Assembly: GCA_039621445.1 (NCBI GenBank)
Contig: CP154956.1
Coordinates: 31,841,437-31,905,436 of the forward strand
DNA from: Euglena gracilis
Taxonomy: Eukaryota > Euglenida > Euglenophyceae > Euglenales
DNA: 64,000 nucleotides
Direction: 5' to 3'
In this document: positions 42,601 to 55,751 of the stretch, one piece after another
Position numbering within the stretch: position 1 is the stretch's first letter
How the letters are laid out: each line of letters opens with the position of its first letter
The notes under the pieces: generated by a model
What the model was told of the DNA's origin: nothing
What the model saw: only the letters and a program-made list of their open reading frames with translations
Databases searched by the model: none
Made by a program: the position numbers and the translations under genes

Positions 42601-45600
42601 TGCCGTGTTCCAGTGAACATTTTTCACTACCTCTCACCACAAATTACATCACCACGTTAAGGTGGTGCAAATCAAGGGTTGGCATGAGGAATTGTGTTCG
42701 CCAGCCGTCACGGACGAGAAGATGGTGTCGCATAACTGATGTGTGTTTGTGGGCGCATTTGCGCGCACAAACAAACTTTGTCTGTGTGCGCTAAGGTCGC
42801 TCAAACACATTATTTTGAAGTTATTAATTAAATGTTCATTAGCGCAAATGCGCGCACCAACATAATTTTTTTTGTGCACACAAATGCACGCACCAACACG
42901 CCCATCACGTTCAAAAACCTCGTCGGGTCATGGTCATTATCAGTGTGCTTTAACATGGACATGTTGTTCGTTCCCTCCCATTTCACAAACCATCCCCATA
43001 CCATTTTCCCCCAAGATATTTGTGCGCACATTTGCGCAAATGCATCCACAAACAAAATTTGTTTGTGCGCGCATTTGCGCCCACAAACATGTCATTTTAT
43101 CTTCAAAGTTTTGTGTTTATTTGCGCAAATGCACCCACAAACATAAATTTGTTTGTGCGCGCATTTGCGCAAATAAACACAAATCAGTTGCGTGATAGCT
43201 GGCTGACGTAGTGTGTAGTATGTGATCTAATAAGGCTCTGTGTGTGTATTCTCACGGGCGGCTGCAGTATCCAAGCCAGTTGCAGCAGCGCATCAGCACC
43301 AGTTCCAAGTGTCGTAACATCGGGTGTGCGCTTCTCACCTGTTCGCATCACGCGGTAAGTAACATCCGTACCAAACCACCTGGGATTACATCCCCTCAAC
43401 AATGGGTGTTACAGTTCGTAAACGGTTTTCCGAGTGTCAGTGTACAGGGTCCCAGAAATTTCGCAAAAATTGTGAATTTGCGCAAATGCGCACATTTCAA
43501 ATAAAAAACCCTTAAGTGCGAATCCGGCCGCCTAAGAGCGGGCGCCATTCAGTATTTCATGGTTTCTTGCCTGCGCATCCTGCATACGTGCCAAGTGCAA
43601 TGATGATGATGAGGATGAGCATGACAATAACGATGGTGAGAGCTTTTGCAACAAAGCTTGTTGTAAAGAATTTTCGTACTCATTTAAATTGAGCTTTTGT
43701 GAACACCGTGTCGTACCCAGGTTCCCTCCCGGACGGCGTGACAGACGCGGACCTGTGGTACGCCCGGAAGGTGAAGGAGTCGATGGTGCACCCAGACACT
43801 GGGGAGGTCCTCTTCCCCGCGTGGCGGTTCTCCGCCTTCGCCCCCGCCAACGTCGGCATCGTGGGGCTCATGCTGCTGCCGTCCACCGTGCTCAGCCCCT
43901 GGCGGTGTGCCCCGCACCTCGGCGCAAGACCCCTAATTAATGCCGCTTTCAATTGGACAGTTGGTTAGAATTTCGAGGGGGGGGGGCATCAATTTCGGAG
44001 AGTAGCTATAAATTGGATTTGTGCGAAAAACTTGGCAGAAACGTCCTCATCGGATTTGAGGAATTAATTAATGTTTTTGTCAAATGGCTGGTCGGGCCAC
44101 AATCACAATTTGTCGGCCTGGTTCTGGAGTGCAGCATTTCTGTTTCCGTAAACCTCCCCCTAACAGCCGCCTGACAGTCTTAAAAAATATGACCTTCAGC
44201 GATCCACCTGGTCGCCACATCACGTGCATCCCTTCCCGCCCCAGGACGGTGGCGGTCCACTGGCTGAATCAGACGTACAACGCGGCGATGAATTATGCCA
44301 ACCGCAACGCCAGCAACCCGATCAGCAACCGGCTGCTGGCTGAGGTGTGAGCTGGGCAGTCCATATGCCCTGGCGTAGGTGTCCAGGCGGGCGGGCGGGC
44401 GTTTTTGGTCTACTGAGCAGTTGCCGTTTGCTGTGTTGTGCATTCCTTTCCCCGTTGTTCGACGTCCCCAATTTGTTTGACGTCTCTTCGGTCCGTAGTG
44501 CGGGGAGGGTTTTTTCCCTGACAGAGAGGGGGGGGTCGGTCTTGGACAAAGGGCCGGCCTTCGGCCGGCCAGGGGGGGGGGTCTTATGTGGGGGGGGGCA
44601 TGGTATTGCCGATTTTCCCGCGTGGACCCAATCCCACCCGTGGACGTCTGCCCCGGCAGGCGTATGCTGGGGCTGTGGGCACATCCGTCTCGATCGCCCT
44701 CGGCGCCACGTTCATCTTGCAAAAACTCCCGGAGACGGGGGCCAGGCGTGCCGGGTAACTGTAAGCAGACGGTGTGCCCCGAGCCCCTACCGAGCCCACT
44801 CCCCGGGGCAGGCTCCCCCAAGGCTGGGCGAGTGGTTGGGTGCCGACCTGCGACCTGAAAAATAAACCTATGGTGCGCCTGCCGTTGGCGCTGGCGCTGG
44901 GGGTGCGGACCGCCCTGCCGTGGTTGGCGGTGGCGAGCGCCGGGGCGGCCAACGTAGCGCTGATCCGCCGCAACGAGCTTGTGACCGGCGTCAACGTCAG
45001 CGACAAAGAGGTGGAGCCCCCTCCCCCCAATTGAAGCAACCTATCGATGAAGTCTAGATCCCAGTGGAGGCCAGACCTCCATTTAGTATGTATCACCAAA
45101 ATTTTTTTTTACGTATCACATGTATCACAACCTAAAAAGTAATGTATCACATATGTATCACCAATAAAATTTTAATGTATCACATATGTATCACCAATTT
45201 TTTTCATATAAATTTCCTTTTTTTGCATCAAAATGTTTTTTCCCCTTTCTGTTCCGCTTTTCATCCTTGTTTCTTTGCCTCTCTGCAGACAAATGGAATA
45301 TTTTTCTTGTGATAATGCTTTCGGCAATGTGTTACGACTCACCAATTCTCCGGCAAAAGTTTTTACAATCTGTAGTCGGGGTTATAGTGATTACCCCCCC
45401 CCCCCCCGGCGCTTGGCCCCCCTCCTCCTTACATGCAAACTTGGCCCCCCTAAAGTTGGCTTTTGGCCCTTTGCACATGGCCACCAAAATTCTTAACATA
45501 CAAACTTGGCCCCCCTAAGGTTGGCCCCCTGGCTTTACCTTCAATCATGGCCCGGGCCAAGCGCCCAGGAGGGGGGATGTAAACCCTCCCCCCAAATTAT

Positions 45601-47950
45601 ACCCCCCCCAAATAACACCCCCCAAATAATACCCCCCCCATACGGGGTCCGACTTCGGCCACCGAATTAATACCCCCCAAATCTCGGGCCGACGACCCGG
45701 ATTTTGACCTGCAAAGTTGGGTAAAAATAACAATCTCTGACAACAAATTACGAAAAGTTTCGATTTTTCTTGATCCCTCTGGCCTCCAAAAATGCTAAAT
45801 TTTATGAGAAAGTACAAAAAAATGACCAAAGGGGGTTTTGGGTGCTATTTTGGGACTTACGGGACTCCGAAATTTTTCGAAAATTTTTGGGAAATAATAC
45901 CCCTCCCCAAATAATACCCCCCCCGGGGGACTTCGGGCGAAAAGATAATACCCCGGGGGGTATTATTTGGGGGGGTTTACTCTTGTCAATGGTTTGAGGA
46001 ATTGTTGTGTCGGAATCCTGGCTTCTGCGTTTTGAAGGTTCCCTTTGGAAGGAGCGGCTGAGAAGTTGCTGACAAAAAAAAGACAAAAAAATTTGTGTAC
46101 CACGCATGTATCACCAAATTTTTTTAATGTATCACATATGTATCACCAAATTTTTTTTAATGTATCACATATGTATCACCAAAATAAAATTAATGTATCA
46201 CAGATACGTTGTAATACGCACTAAATGGCGATCTGGTGGAGGCGCCGGGAGGGTTATTGAGATCTGGGGTAAATGGCCAAAACATTTTACTTCGAATGAA
46301 TTACATTTTGAATGCCTAAAGAAGTTCCAAAGAAGTTGAGTTCTACATGATTTTTTTGATGTTTGGTCTCTGAGATGAACAACTCAACCTTTGTCGCGTC
46401 TGATATAACAGCTTGGGTGAAATTTGGATTTTGTGCTCCCTCGGTGGTTGCTTGAAGTTGGTGTCGGTCATTTAGTCTTGTTGCTCACATTGGTGGGTTA
46501 TTGCGTCAGTTGGCAGGGATTGCTGGGCGGTGGGGGTGGTGGCCAGACAACCGGCCGACCTGACCCTCCCTAAACAACCAGGATTTGCACTGACCCAGAG
46601 ATGGACCTCCCCAGCCTACCCTCGCCGCCCAGGGCAACGTCTACGGCAAGTCGGTGGTGGCGGGGAAGTACGGGCTGGTGAAGTGCGCACTGGCCCGCGT
46701 GTTCTGGAACACTCCCATCATGGTGTGCCTTCCTCCCCACTGCGGCCTGTGTCAGCCCACCCACCCCCTGAATCCAACACCCCGCCCCTTAATGCCAGCG
46801 GTGCATTGCATGCATTTCAGGCGTCAGGCCACTGAAATATATTTCATTCCCGTGCTGAATTATTTCATAGGACACCCTGTTGGTCAATACGGCTCCAGCC
46901 TTCATTACTGCCAGATTTTCATTCCGTGTGTTCACGAAGGTTTTCTTGTACTCTGTGTATTCAGGAATGCATGTTCACGTGTCTTCCAAAAAGTCGCGTC
47001 ATGCCAAGGCCCGTCGGCTCAAGTCAAGAGCAGGGATACATTTCTGAGGCTGAGTTATTCAAACCATTCAGAATGAAGAAGTTCCGGTTAAGCTGCGACA
47101 GTGGACATGGCCACAACACATGGTGCGACCCAATCGTAGTCTTGTCCAACTATCAATCACAAATCTTAATCACAGTTTCTTGAGGATACCCCCGGGGGAC
47201 GACTCCAGCCAACCAGCTGAAACAGGGTGGTGGCCAGAAAAATGGTGCTGGCAGGACCCACCCCCCCCCCCAGTGGGGGGGTCCAGCAGGGGTGGGTTAC
47301 CGGCTGACAGGCTCGACCTCGCTGGCGCCCGAACAGACAAAAAAAGCCCAAATCCAGCTGTATTACATTTTCTCAGCCAAGATTTTGAGGTGAACCCCCC
47401 CAAAAAATGTTCCAATAATGACCATTTATTGCCATTTTTGATCCTTTTTTAAAAAAACTTTCATTCCAGCCCGGCTTTCCTGGGCTGCGAAAACTTTGTT
47501 ACTGCTCGACCCCTGGTCTGCAGCCTGGCTGGGAGCTGCTGGTTGCAAAAAAGGTAGCCCCCCTGGTAGGGTGGGGTCTGGCTTGAAAAATTCCCTGACC
47601 CCATACCTCACATACACAGAAACTCCTTGGTGAACAAACAATTTTCGATAAACACCAAAATAGATGAGATGCTGAGTGCAAAGAAACGCAATGTATTTTC
47701 AAATAAAGGCATTGGTTGATGATACATTATTTTCAAATAATGAATTGATGCTGACACTTTATTGCTGGGACCTTAGAGGATTGTTGCTTCCTCCTTTGTG
47801 CCATACATTCAGGGCTGTGGTTCACTTTTCGCTCCTGCACCTGAATGAACGCCTGATTATTACTCCCTCCCTGTTTGGGCACACACACACACACACACAC
47901 ACACACACCACACACCACACACCACACCACAACACACAAAATGCACACGA

Positions 47951-47997
<47 letters not shown>

Positions 47998-50900
47998 CGC
48001 GCGCACGCACACACACAACACACCACCACACACAACACACGCACACATGCATACACACACACACGCACACACACACACACACTCACAACAGACCACAACA
48101 GAACACGCACACTCACACAACACAACGCACACAGGTGCTGCCCCCGGTGCTCATGTCGTTCATCGGCCCGCGGCTGCACAGCAGCCGGGCCCGCAACCTG
48201 GCGCAGCTCGGCGTCATCGGCGCTTGCCTTGTGGGCTTCATGCCCCCGTCCCTCGCCGTTTTCCCCCAACGTGACCGGGTCCTCCCCTTCCCCCACCTCT
48301 GCCTCTACCTGCATTTTGGGCCACCTTTGGTTCCCGATGGGAGGCCAGGGCAAAACGATGGGCAGTTTGTGACGTGTTTTCCTGCCTCGCAGACCAACAC
48401 TTCTCCCCAGGGTCCGTCGATCCAGCAGACCCCCCCCCCCTGCGGCTGCTTTAGCAACACATGGTGCCCCCCATGCCGTACACAATGGGTCTCTCTTTGG
48501 TCTGCAGATCCCGGCGAAGTACCTGGAGGAGCAGTTCCACAACCTGCGAGACCAAAACGCCCAGAGACGGCGGGGTCCGGCTTCGGGTTGTGGACTGGGA
48601 AGCCTATGGTTTAGCCCGCCCAACATTTTGGAGCACTTTTTTACATTTACATTTACGGAATCCAGTCAACTCTGACAATGTTTTTTGTGCAGAACATTTC
48701 TGAGTTGGTTTCCCTGTCACCCTGTTTTGGGCATTTTATCTGCCTTGCTTTGCTTTTTCTGCACTTTTTTTTGTCAATTACGCTGTTTTCCACGTTTTTC
48801 TGCAATCCAGTTCAAACTCGTAAAAAAGCTTTATCTCTGATTTGCTCTTTTTTGAGCCCATTTTGCAACAGCGAGACCATTTCTTTCGGTTGTAACTTAA
48901 TGTTCGGCACCACCATGTCAACCCATTTGCCCACAGTGGGCTGTGATTTGGATCTAGAACGGATGATTCTCATTAAAAAAAAAAACGCCTATCATTTGAT
49001 AACAATGAAAGACTCATCTAATTTTCAGCTTTCCAGAATTCTCGAATATCTCCACGAGGATGATGAAGTAAATTTCGGGGGGGGGGATCTCGCTGCCAAA
49101 AAAAGTGGCATGGAAAATTTTGAGGAACAAAATCCTGCCAAATATTTCCGTGAGATTTTGCCCGCAACCACCAGTCGTTGTCAAACTCGAAAATTTTCGA
49201 ATTTTCCCTTTTTCGATGTATTTCAATTAGTAAATGTGCTCCATTCTTTATATATTACTGTCAATTGTCTGTGATTTTCACTCAGACCACATGCAACAAC
49301 TTTGTTTTGAGGTGTGGGACGTCTGCAATTTAAGATTTGAGGTTTGGGTTTGAATCGTGCAGTGAGGCTTCCAATGAGTGGTTTAATATGAGATTTAAAT
49401 TCCTTGTGTTTATTTCTTTGCACGGTCTGCCAGTTTTTTTCCAAATGTTCTTCAAAATATTTCCAGACCATTTTGGCCAAAACTGCCAAATCCGTCTTCC
49501 AATCCCCCCAAAGCTATTTTTTTTTCGGTAAATTTGTTTTATTTTTTTTCCGCAGTTGCCAGCAGCATCCCTCGGAGGCAACTTCTTCGGGTGGTAATCG
49601 CTCTGACTAATTCCAGTTGCTCATTTTTGCAACAGAATTTTTCCCCCAATTGCAACAAGCAACAACAGATGGAACTCTATTCAGGATAATTCAGCCTATC
49701 TCTCAGAGCTGTGAGATTTCAGTTTTGCAAAATACGTTTGCGCGAGCTTTCATAAGGGATGGGGGAAGGGAGGGTGCCCATTGCACAGCCCAAGATGTGG
49801 TGTGGTGCCCTCAGCCGGAACAGTGGCTGTAGTCACATCAGTAGCAATACGGTTCTTATGCCCAAAGTTAATTCTGTTTCTCATCTTAGCAACTTCAGAT
49901 TACAGGCTGTGGCACGTTCCTCACAATGTCCTCCCTCCCAAATAAAAGCCCGCAGGGTATTTTTTTTCCCCGAAGTCCCAGCCCAACGGTGGTATTTATT
50001 TTGTGGGGGTGTCAACCCTTGAAAAGGGCCAAAAAAACTATGTCACAGATCTGAAGAAGAATGCTTGAACACATGGTGTGCATTTGCCCAAGAAGAACCG
50101 TCTCTCAAAGAGTGGGGCTGAGAAAGCAGGGGAGGGGAAGCAGGCCTTTGCGACATTTGGCGGCAACACGTGCATAGTCAGACCCTAGGGGGCTGTCATT
50201 TGGGGGGATTTATTTGATGGGGTTGCTTGTCGGGTGGTGGTCTCTCTCACCAGGTGGTGTTGTGACTGAGCCAAACCACTTTTCGGGTTCTTCACCACCT
50301 GGTCAAAGCCTGGCACGTTCCAGCACTGTCTCACAGAAAGTAGACAGGAAGGGGTTCATTGGCAACACAATCGACTTTCAGAAAGCAAGTTCACAGGAAC
50401 CTGCAAACAGCACCCCCCTCCCACTTATAAAAATCACGAGGGTTTTAGGATCAGGTTCGGTTGGTCAGCCGAAGGGGCCAGTTTATGGGGGGGGATTAAG
50501 TCAAAGAATTGTTGGTCAAAATCTGACTCCAAAATAAATATGAAGTTTTAGATAAAGTTTTATATATATATATACATATATACATATATACATATATATG
50601 TATATATATGTATATATGTATATATATATTATATATGTATATATATATATATATATATATAGTTTTAAATATTTTTTTCAAAAGGAGTTTTTACCGAAAA
50701 AATCCTCGCTGGCGTGTCGCATTTTTTGTCCCGGGCGTTTATAAGTCGTCTTTTCTGAACATGTGAATTTGTTTACGGGTTCCCATAAACAAGCACTGCC
50801 CCTGTCTCAATTGTGAATGGCACCCGGACTTTGTCCCCCCTCCTGAAGTTGGGGGGCCCTTCAACCCACACCCCACCCCGAATATCCTATTTGACCGCTG

Positions 50901-51499
50901 AATAAACCCCCCACTCAACCTTGAATAAACCCACCTCCTATTTATATAACCCCCCTCGGGCAGACCAACCAAGCTTCTTTAAGCTTGTTTTTGAAACATT
51001 TTATTAAATACCGTAAACCACTGGCACGTTTCATCTTTTTTTCAGACCCCCAAACCCTTACTGAAACTCGTAAAATATCCAACAGAAATAATTCAAGAAC
51101 AATGCCGGGTCACCTTGGGACTCACAATTTGCGCAGAATTTATTTCGGTGCAAAATTGAAAACATCTGGGTGGGCAGACAGCACAAATCTGGGGAGGATG
51201 TGGGGGAGAGGGGCTTTCTGTGATGGAGCAAGTGGATGTTTGAATCACTATTTCTTCTTGGCGGAACCGTGCAAGGCTGTGAAAGATTTTTTGTCTCAAC
51301 TCTTGCCCCCCCAAGTCGATGGCAGAGAGACAGGAGGCTGGCATCATTTTGTTAGTCCTAATGCTCCCCCGGCACATTATTGTGAGTACACGAGTAGGCT
51401 TCACCCAGCCCCACACACCAGCTCCACACCATGTGGCCTCCCGCCCCCTCTGCCTCCGGCCAGCCCATCACGGAGTTCTATTACAACAAGGGCTTGTAG
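39627..51499 (+). CDS. sideroflexin family mitochondrial carrier, copy 2 (with C-terminus)
   Basis: Exons: 39627-39677, about 39863-39920, 41954-42056, 43721-43904, 44245-44344, 44660-44754, 44833-45010, 46633-46722, 48135-48278, 48508-48574, and a last exon ending at the TAG at 51497-51499. Exons 3-9 match copy 1 in length exactly (103, 184, 100, 95, 178, 90, 144 bp). The last exon encodes PITEFYYNKGL-stop; the YNKGL end is the signature C-terminus of sideroflexins. It lies in single-copy DNA 1.4 kb past the end of the duplicated block, so only this copy can give a full protein. The first two exons lack GT donors in both copies, and the acceptor sequence before exon 3 differs from copy 1 because of a local inversion. 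The junction of the 48.5 kb exon to the last exon is not resolved. A 1164-bp hAT-type insertion sits in the intron after the exon ending at 45010. Confidence 0.87.
41331..41412. repeat. 21-bp GCACCGTGTGCACCGTGTGCG tandem (copy 2 only)
   Basis: About four units of 21 bp, made of CACCGTGTG sub-units; absent at the matching place in copy 1 (9271). An in-frame reading gives a Cys-Ala-Pro repeat, but there is no sign it is coding. Confidence 0.85.
41527..41796. other. inverted segment relative to copy 1
   Basis: This 270-bp stretch is the reverse complement of 9272-9540. It includes the AC-rich and TATATG tracts and the motif CCAAGCCCACGTGCTG. Sequence on both sides (41413-41526 and 41797-41950) is missing from copy 1. 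Confidence 0.88.
42740..43495. repeat. palindromic GCGCAAATGCGC clusters (copy 2)
   Basis: Counterpart of 12010-12722 with the same hairpins at 42745-42900, 43018-43185 and 43475-43495. The clusters at 10.2-10.8 kb have no counterpart in copy 2. Confidence 0.8.
45072..46235. mobile_element. hAT-type element, 1164 bp (copy 2 only)
   Basis: Ends CAGACCTCCATTTAG and (reversed) CAGATCGCCATTTAG are flanked by an exact 8-bp duplication GTGGAGGC (45064-45071, 46236-46243). Copy 1 has one GTGGAGGC at 14289-14296. Tandem units of about 30 bp with TGTATCAC(A/C) lie just inside each end (45087-45200, 46096-46205). The middle carries a second element with AAATAATACCCC ends. No transposase frame is seen, so it is non-autonomous. 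It lies in a sideroflexin intron. Confidence 0.9.
45579..45978. mobile_element. nested TA-flanked poly-C/G element
   Basis: Inside the 45072-46235 element, TA-AACCCTCCCCCCAAATTATA at about 45577 pairs with GGTATTATTTGGGGGGGTTT-A near 45979. The interior includes, in reverse orientation, stretches matching 3360-3480 (TTTTGGGTGCTATTTTGGG, TTTTTCGAAAATTTT). It is a second, longer member of the family at 3338-3571. Confidence 0.6.
47880..48134. repeat. (CA)n microsatellite abutting a sideroflexin acceptor (copy 2)
   Basis: The counterpart has only about 14 uninterrupted CA units at its start and extra CA/CG blocks near 47956-48015, followed by the same acceptor at 48134. Confidence 0.97.
50560..50661. 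repeat. (TA)n/TATATG palindromic tract
   Basis: TATATATACATATATACA and its reverse form follow one another, giving a long AT-rich potential cruciform just right of duplication copy 2. Confidence 0.9.
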
Positions 51500-53640
51500 A
51501 TGGTGGCCGGGTGTGCCGCACGTCACATGCAAACAGGCACTGCATTTGCCTCCGTCGCCCCATCCACCAGGGTTTGCATTTCGTCGCTCATTGGGAATCT
51601 CTTCCGTCAAGTGACGTTTGCCACAGTCCCACAAACACACGCTGTGATCCCCCCGTGGCATTTACTTTCCCTCCGGACTCACCACCGCAGGAGTGTTCCG
51701 TTTCGCTGTACCGGCGGTGAAGTCATGACAATTGGACCGCAGGGAGCTACGCTGGCTTTCCACGCGGCCGCCCCTGCCTGTGTCCGGCCCTAAGGCTTGT
51801 CTATATTTATCCCACCCCGACTGCAGACGATGGCTGTGTGTCCAGTCCAGTGATCAGCGCAGGGGAGCAGAAGCTTCCGCCCCGTGCATTTCTGGAAAGT
51901 CGGGGCTTTCTGTATAATCTGTGTTTTCATAATACATATCTACATCTACATCTACATAACTAATTTTCTGCTTAAATTTTGCATAAATTTTAATCTGATA
52001 TATTTCGCGATGCTTTTCATTTTTTTGAAGTCCTGGTGGTGTGTTGCTTTTTGATGTAATGTCATCATTGCAATCTCTGGGCTGTAGATTTGGGTGACCA
52101 TATCAGTACCCGCCTGAATGTGTTTGTTGGCTCCCGGTAACAGCTCAGCCCAACCCTGCACCCCGACGGCCACACAGTGTGTTAAGCCCCCCCCGCCCCC
52201 CGCCTCCCACCTCCTGTCGTGCCCCTTCTGGGTCCCCACGGGGCGACCCTCGCTGCGGAGCACTGCAGGTGGGTTGCGACACAGCCGGCCGCTGACTGTG
52301 CAGTCCGTGGCCACTTGGACCATGAGTGAACCTGGCCCGCGATGTTTTGCTCTGTCTTTTTTCTTTTTTTTTCCCATGGGATCGCAATGTCGTTTTGCTG
52401 GTGTCAGATTCACATGATGTGTGTGTCCATCCCTTCCCTCAAATGTCCCCAAGGGCACATCTGTTGCTGAACGTGCAATTTTTACACGTTTTTGACGCTC
52501 TCCTTTTGGAGTTCATTACATAACAATGACCAATTGGGGTTTCAAAATGTGCAGCATTATTTTTGGAGAAATGAACTCGTATTTCTGATCAAAATTGCTG
52601 TGGTTTCCACCGGCTTCGATTTTTTTCATTCTACGTTTTGGGCAGCCCGAAATAGTCCCGGCGGTATATTTACCCCCAAATCAATAGCCCCATGGGGCTA
52701 TTTTTAAAACCTGGTTCTATTAATTTGGGGTATTAATTGATTTCTGCGTCAAAATTGGTAGAAACGTCCTCTTCTTGATTATTCAAAATTTCATTCAAAT
52801 GGCACGTCGGCTATTAGTTGGGGGGTTAAAATGAGGGTTATTTTGCATATTTACATTAATGTGTGCATATTTGCATACAAAACATGTGTCATACAAAAAG
52901 GATTTTTGCTGGTTTGCTGCTAAAGGCCACAAGTGTACAAATATTTATCCGTCATTTTTTCATGTTCTTTGGATTGTTAAAGCGGGTTATCGAAAAAGTG
53001 GGTGGGTGGGTTTGGCCCCCCTGGGGTCACCAAGTGAATTTATGGTTCCGTGTGGTTCCGTATGCAGGGTTATGAAAGCGATACAGGCATTTTTTTGCCC
53101 ATGGTTGAATATTCTCAGCCACGATGGCCAATTTTGGTCTTTTTGGGGGGCAACTTACAGCCTTGCAGCCACGTTTTGCCACTTTTGGTCGCTTTTGGTC
53201 ATTTTCGCCATTTTTTTGGCCTTTTGGCATTTAAATCCGTTTTTGGCCATTTTATCCACTTTAAGCCCCTTATAACCTTCTTCTTTTGGCCCTTCTGGCC
53301 AATTTTGGTTCTTTTGGCCACTCAGCCTCTCCTGAGTGTTTTGTACATTTTTTTTGCCATCTTTTTTGTGGTATTTTCTCCAGTTCGGCTGTTTCTTGCC
53401 ACTTCTGGCTTCTTCTGGCTGCCTTTGGCTTCCGGCCGGCTGTTTCTTGCCACTTCTGGCTTCTTCTGGCTGCCTTTGGCTTCCGGCCACCTTTGGCCAT
53501 TTTGGCTATCTCTAAAGCGGGGGGATGCGGACCACATAATCCCACCATTCTTGCATAATCCTTTATATTTTCACTTTTCGGGGGAGAAATCCAACAAGAA
53601 AAAGGCCAGAAAAGCATCTGAGACAGTTTTTTTCCTGTTT
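51500..53640. other. sequence downstream of sideroflexin, no gene seen
   Basis: It holds GC-rich stretches at 51.5-51.9 and 52.1-52.35 kb, then AT-rich and TTTTGGCCA-rich DNA. No domain or supported exon was found; the first part is probably 3' untranslated sequence. Confidence 0.5.
53387..53488. repeat. two 51-bp tandem units
   Basis: GTTTCTTGCCACTTCTGGCT starts at 53391 and again at 53442. The 51-bp unit keeps reading frame (17 codons), but nothing suggests it is translated. Confidence 0.85.
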
Positions 53641-54015
53641 TTTTTTAGAACATGTTGAATTCAGGGGTTTTCTTAAGCCGGAGGGTACCCTATCCCCCGG
53701 GGGGGGTCCAGCCAGCCAGCAGCTCAAATCCAGCCAGCAGCCCAAATTCGGGCTGGGAGCCGCCCCCAAGGGGGGGATCGAGTGAAATAAAGTTGGGTCC
53801 AGCCTGGCCAGAGGCCGGGCCAGCCGGCCGCTGGCCAGCCAACTGGGCTGCCCAGGTCACCTATCCCTGCATTTTTTCCCCTCACCACAGCTTCCTCCAT
53901 CACAGCCCCTCAGCCTTGATGTAGCTCCATCCATCAAAATGTCGAGGAGGCAAAAATGTTTTCGAAAATTTTGTTTTTCACCGACCCAGCCCAGCCCAGC
54001 CCCCTCCAGCCCTGG

Positions 54016-55751
54016 ACCAGGTTTTGAATAGTGCTGAGCTCTTAATAAGCGCTCACCCACCCCTTCATTGACACACCCCATATAAACCGGCCCACTCCAT
54101 GGAGCTCTGTTGACTGAAATGCAAAGGTTTTGTGCCCGAAACAGGGCGCCAGGGGGTGGAAAAACACTCATTTTTAGCTCAAATACACTTTTTCTGGGTC
54201 TGGATAGCCAAGAAACAGCTCTTCGAGCAAAAATTTTTTTTCAATTGTTTCGACTTTTTTGACCCAAAAATGACCGGAACTGAGTGGGTTGACAGCCCAA
54301 AACGGGGCGCTTGCGGATTAAAAAACGCTCATTTTTTTGCCCAAAAACAGTTTTTCTGGGTTCGGGAGGCCCAAAAACATCGTTTTGGGCAAAAAAATTT
54401 CGATTCTTTTCGACTTTTTTGACCCGAAAATGTCCCAAAGTCAATGGGTTGGCAGCCCAAAACAGGGCGCTGGCGGGTCGAAAGACGCTCATTTATGGCC
54501 CGAAAACAGTTTTTCTGGGTCCGGGAGGCCCAGAAAATCGTTTCGGGCAAAAAAAAATTCTTCTATTTTTTTCGACTTTTTTGACCGAAAATGACCCAAA
54601 GTCAATGGGTTGGCAGCAAACGGGGCGTGGAGGGTCGAAAAACGCTCATTTTCGGCCTGAAAACAGTTTTTCAGGGTTCGGGAGGCCCAAAAACATCGTT
54701 TCGGGCAAAAAAAATTTTTCGACTTTTTTTTCGACTTTTTTGACCCATGATGCCCATCATTGGTCATGACGGCCATCATCGGTCATGACGGCCATCATCG
54801 GTCATGATGGGCATCATGGGTCATGATGGCCATCATTGTTCATGATGGCCATCATGGGTCACGATGGGCATCACGGGTCATGATGGCCATCATGGGTCAC
54901 GATGGCCATCATTTGTCATGATGGGCATCATTGGTCATGATGGCCATCATGGGTCATGATGGCCATCACGGGTCATGATGGCCATCATGGGTCATGATGG
55001 GCATCACGGGTCATGATGGCCATCATGGGTCACGATGGGCATCACGGGTCATGATGGGCATCATGGGTCATGATGGCCATCATTGGTCATGATGGGCATC
55101 ATTGGTCATGATGGCCATCATGGGTCATGATGGCCATCATTGGTCATGATGGCCATCATGGGTCATGATGGGCATCACGGGTCATGATGGCCATCATGGG
55201 TCACGATGGCCATCATTGGTCATGATGGCCATCAGTGGAAAAAGTGTACAAAATGGCCAAAATCGGCCGAAAAACGGCCGTATCTGGGGCTACGCGAACA
55301 GTTGCGGGGAAATCAAAATACCGGTAGTAGTAGATGGAATGTTCCAAGGGCTTCAAATTAGGTCTCCAGACATTTCCTTTGATTTTGCTTCATTTTTGAG
55401 AAATTTTGAAAATTGACATTTTTTGGCCGAAATGGCAGAGTCCAAAGGGGGGGGGGGGGCTTATCCAGGGGGGGGGGGCGGGCCAATCCTACCCAGTTTG
55501 GACCCCTTCGCGCGTGGATTACTCGGGCCTGGCGGGGAGGTCAAACCCAGGTGATTCGGAAACTAGAAATCCAGTCACTCGCGACTGAAAATTGTTTTTT
55601 TGGGAACCGGGCCGGGATCATGGTGATAATCCGCCGGTTCCCGAGGTGGCCCCGAGGTGGGGGGGGGGAGGGGGGGTTCGGGGGGGTTTTCCCCCAGTTG
55701 TAAGCTTCGCTCTTACCCATAAAGGGATAAGAGCTCAGCGACCCCCCCCCC
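54016..55751 (+). mobile_element. family F repeat, forward copy (nested in family D)
   Basis: Order: end sequence with ACCAGGTTTTGAATAGTGCT, GAGCTCTTA and a TATAAA-like stretch; about 3.7 units of a 156-161 bp tandem repeat (54150-54741); a GATGGCCATCAT minisatellite (54742-55232); a unique body with AACGGCCGTATCT; then AAGCTTCGCTCTTACCC and GAGCTCAGCGACCCC at the end. Short imperfect inverted ends share GCTGAGCTCTTA. The open frames over the tandem units arise from the repeat and resemble no known protein. Confidence 0.7.
54742..55232. repeat. GATGGCCATCAT/GGTCAT minisatellite
   Basis: Head-to-tail units of about 19-20 bp, TCATGATGGCCATCATGGG with G/C and T/C variants, about 25 copies. The core GATGGCCATC is its own reverse complement, so either strand can fold at every unit. 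Confidence 0.95.

Larger units (their letters stand above)
32665..50141. repeat. large direct duplication, copy 2
   Basis: Second copy of the block at 1-18067. The left edge lies near 32665 (start of the shared G run and TTTTTTTCCAGCTGCC). The right edge lies near 50141, where both copies read GGGGAGG-GAAGCAG before copy 1 meets the N gap. Beyond 50141 the sequence continues uniquely to the last sideroflexin exon. Confidence 0.95.

Noticed and set aside
51952-52458. 168-codon minus-strand frame downstream of sideroflexin
   Set aside because: No recognisable motif or splice support; its C-terminal part is AT-rich low-complexity DNA.
54311-54769. Repetitive frame (SFSGFGRPKN-type units) as a possible repeat protein
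   Set aside because: The open frame follows from a stop-free 157-bp tandem unit; units shift frame (156-161 bp) and no start or domain is evident.
54742-55232. Regular palindromic array considered as CRISPR
   Set aside because: Units are contiguous 19-20 bp without unique spacers, and the genome is eukaryotic.
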